Assembly: GCF_000321225.1 (NCBI RefSeq) | Contig: NW_004450479.1 | Location: forward strand, 1,827,019-1,891,018 | Length of the DNA: 64,000 bases | Source of the DNA: Odobenus rosmarus divergens | Lineage: Eukaryota; Chordata; Mammalia; Carnivora; Odobenidae | Direction of reading: 5' to 3' | Shown: positions 61,413-64,000 of the stretch, in pieces | How the letters are laid out: the number at the start of each line of letters is the position of its first letter | Numbering within the stretch: the first letter of the stretch is position 1 | The notes under the pieces: generated by a model | Told to the model about the DNA's origin: nothing | The model's database searches: none | What the model saw: only the letters and a program-made list of their open reading frames with translations | Program-made: the position numbers and the translations under genes

Positions 61413-64000
61413 CTTCAACAATAAAAACACTGCATGAGCTTCGGCGGGGAACAGAGACAGCCACCGTGTTTCATTGCGCCTCACAGACGCTGCGTTTCTC
61501 CCCAACGGGAGGTCTGTGGCCGCCCTCCGCCTGGTGTGCCCGTGGGCACCATCTTCCCAGCAGCACCTGCTCACTTCGGGTCTCTGGTCACGTTTCAGTG
61601 ACTCTCACAACATCTCACACTGTTCGTTATCAGTACATTTGTTACGGTGACCTGGGGTCAGTGAATGACTCTGAAAGCCCACATGAGGACTAGCATTTTT
61701 TAGCCACGAAGCATCTGTTAATTACGGTCTACACGTTGTTTTCTCAGCCACGGTGCTATTGCACACTCGGCGGACTACAGTGAAGGGTGAACATGACCTT
61801 CACGTGCACCCGGAAACAAAAGCACACGCCGACTCGTTTACTGTGGTTCTCTAGACCCAAACCTGCAGTGTCTCCAAGTACTGACCCTGTTCCTGAAAGA
61901 CAAGTCTGGGTTCTCGGGTCTGGCCGGAGCACCTGCTGCCCGCTGGCAGGTACGACTGGTGGGGGCCGCCACGCTGTCAGAGAGGAGCGCCGGGCCTCCC
62001 TCCCGTGGTGGGAGCTGCTGGGTCTGGAGGCTGAGAGCGCCACCAGGCAGGGCGGGCTGCACGAGGGCATGACGGCAGCAGAGACTCAGGGACACCCCAA
62101 CCCTGGAGGACCGTGCGCCGTCCTGCTCCTAGGAGCCCAGCACCCTGACAGGCGCAGCAGGGCGGCCACTTCCAAAGCAGACAAGGAGCTTTAGGAAGGA
62201 GGCTTCAAGGAGAAGGAGCCGGTGGGATAATGCAGGAGGACTGGAAAGCAGGTGGGCGTGCTCAGGTACTTCTGCCTTTATTCTTTCTCTGATGCCAGGA
62301 AGGAGCTGAACTGCTCAGCTTCACACGAGCTCCTGAGAATCCTGCACTCTCCCCGCCGAGCGACAGCTTCAGAGACTGAGCTCATGTCCCCGGAAATAAG
62401 CAGAGGCTATGCAAACCAGCCTGCTCTCTGTTCCCTGAGCAGAAAGGTCCGTGCGCATGCACATGGGTGTCTACGGGAGGCCTGCCCCTGGCCAAGAAGA
62501 AGCCAGGACTGAAGTCTCCTTGTGCAATAAAGGTGTATTTCCTTAATCCTCACACGTCAAGTAAACTCGATGGACTCAGACTCCCTGCTGGAAAACCCAG
62601 GGCTGTGAAGTCCCAAAAAATGGGAGAAATGAAACAAACAAGAAACAGCCCTACTTGCTCCTGGCTGAGCCGAGCAGCTGACCTTGACCAGCCTGTGGTC
62701 GGCGAGAAAACAGTGCCCAGGCACAGACAGCCCACACTCGGTATTTACACAGTTTCCTCTGCTGGAGAAAGCACCGGACGGCGGACGGCGAGCGTGGCCA
62801 CACGCAGGTTGTCTTGCGCAGGCACGGCTGCGAAATGACAGGTCTGTATGCAGACAGGAGCCCGGGTCCCGCTCCGGGCGGCTGCGACATGAACACAGGC
62901 ACAGCGCAGTTCTCAGTCCGCACCCGGAATGCTCCGCACCACCCAATTACAAAACAAACACAAACCTCCTGACCTCACTTCTGGGTCCTGCGGGTCTCTC
63001 TTGTCAGCATTTCCTTGCTCTGCTCCTTTTTTTCCTTAAAAACCAGAACCCCACACCTAACAAAATAGCAAGAGCTGTAACAAGGACATCCAAACGTGGA
63101 GATGACACGAAGAGATGTTGTCAGCCTCCGCAGAATGTTTGGTGGTCTGGAAATAACCCCCTAGGGGCAGACAGGGTAGATCGCGGGGTTTTTAACAGTT
63201 GGTTTTGTTTGTGACAACTTGGAGCTTTTATTAGAAAAGAAATGACAGTAATGTCGAGTGATAAGAACAGCGAAGATAAACAGATAGAAAGCACCTGCAG
63301 GGCCGAGCCATCGCCCTCTGATGGGGTCTGGTTTCCGTGGGAATGTGTCAGAGGAAGCGTGGAAGGCACTCTGAGCAGGAGGGGCAGGAGGGGCAGGAGG
63401 GGCACGGAGTTCCTGGAGGCACGCGCCCCGGGGCCCAGGGACAGACCTGGGGGCGCCCAAGGACAAGAGGTAGCGGCTACAAGGACAGGTAAGGTGTGTG
63501 GGCGTGTAGGACCCACGGCAACTCGACTGATGGAGGTGGCCCGGGGCCCCACCTCGGCCAGGGGCTGTCATGTCCCCGTGCTCTTCTGAGAGGAATGTGG
63601 TGTTCCCAGGGCAGCGTCCACTGGCGTCCACTGTGACTGCCCCCACGGGCACGCTGAGCTCATCCAAGGGCGGTCACAGCTGGCCTGCACAGGCTCTGTG
63701 GCCATGGCGGGCACCCATCTGGGGACAGTCCGCTAAGAACCACCGGGATGAAGCAGCAGGATGGGAGAGCGGCAGGTATGGCGTGGGTGTGGAGCAATGC
63801 TGCATGATTAGGGCCGTGACACCTTGGTCCCAGCAGCTCCTGGCTTCTACATAGAGGCCAATTCCCACCCTGAAGCTTCCTGGGGATGCGGGGGCTGGGC
63901 CTCAGGTCTGGCTTGTCCCTGGAACACCTGGGGGCAAGGATCAGTGGGTCCCCCAAAGGCAAAAGGGGGACAGACCCTGGGAAAGGCTCTTTAACTTGAT
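61413..64000 (-). other. RPTOR: RPTOR intron, continuing out of the window
   Basis: Nothing that encodes the preceding raptor segment (human ...FISATVQTGFCDWSARYF...) is present, so the intron extends beyond 64000. A GGGGCAGGA triplication lies at about 63378-63402. No other gene or clear repeat is seen. Confidence 0.75.

Noticed and set aside
61413..64000. The next upstream RPTOR exon
   Set aside because: I looked on the minus strand for the conserved segment that precedes IPEEHD in raptor (CDWSARYF...) and found no match, so it should lie beyond the window.

Overview
The window is nuclear DNA from a placental mammal, and almost certainly a carnivore. One tRNA-Lys-type SINE with the CAN-SINE layout (tRNA head ending in GGCGCC, CT-rich body, A tail) sits at 11934-12118. 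CAN-SINEs are restricted to Carnivora, and the internal CT-rich wording looks caniform, possibly arctoid (bear, seal or mustelid); that finer placement is inference. Genes have short exons and long introns with GT-AG junctions, CpG-island promoters, and LINE-1 and MIR remnants.

Three protein genes are recognised, all on the minus strand and in the order of human 17q25.3. (1) BAIAP2 (IRSp53): only the first coding exon (1148-1201) and its CpG-island, TATA-containing promoter. A + strand splice donor at 1942 suggests the divergent lncRNA BAIAP2-DT. (2) CHMP6 (Vps20 subunit of ESCRT-III): complete in eight exons, 24607 down to 18197, joining without a break into a 201-residue protein, the human length. 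(3) RPTOR (raptor, the mTORC1 scaffold): the last ten coding exons, 61412 down to 38242, joining without a break into the last 362 residues, which include the whole C-terminal WD40 propeller, followed by a 3'UTR and AATAAA at 36485-36490. The rest of RPTOR lies beyond position 64000.

Layout: 1-1147 BAIAP2 intron 1; 1148-1941 bidirectional CpG island; 1942-17270 intergenic with a G-rich minisatellite, a CTCF-like motif, and two antisense LINE-1 blocks, one carrying the nested SINE; 17270-24830 CHMP6 with its CpG island; 24830-36460 intergenic with a four-CCAAT cluster, LINE-1, a 21-base C tract, a second CTCF-like motif and an RFX X-box; 36465-64000 the 3' end of RPTOR, with a 43-bp minisatellite in its 11.3-kb intron and LINE-1 fragments in other introns.

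No bacterial, viral, CRISPR or operon-like system is present. CHMP6 acts in endosomal sorting and membrane scission, RPTOR in nutrient-dependent mTORC1 signalling on lysosomes, and BAIAP2 in membrane bending and actin signalling. Nothing here shows that they form one pathway; the order is conserved synteny.

The most unusual structure is a 35-bp minisatellite of about 20 copies that starts at the exon 6 splice donor of CHMP6. It repeats the donor itself, so nearly every unit carries a CAG|GTGATAG pseudo-donor next to the authentic CAG|GTAATAG.
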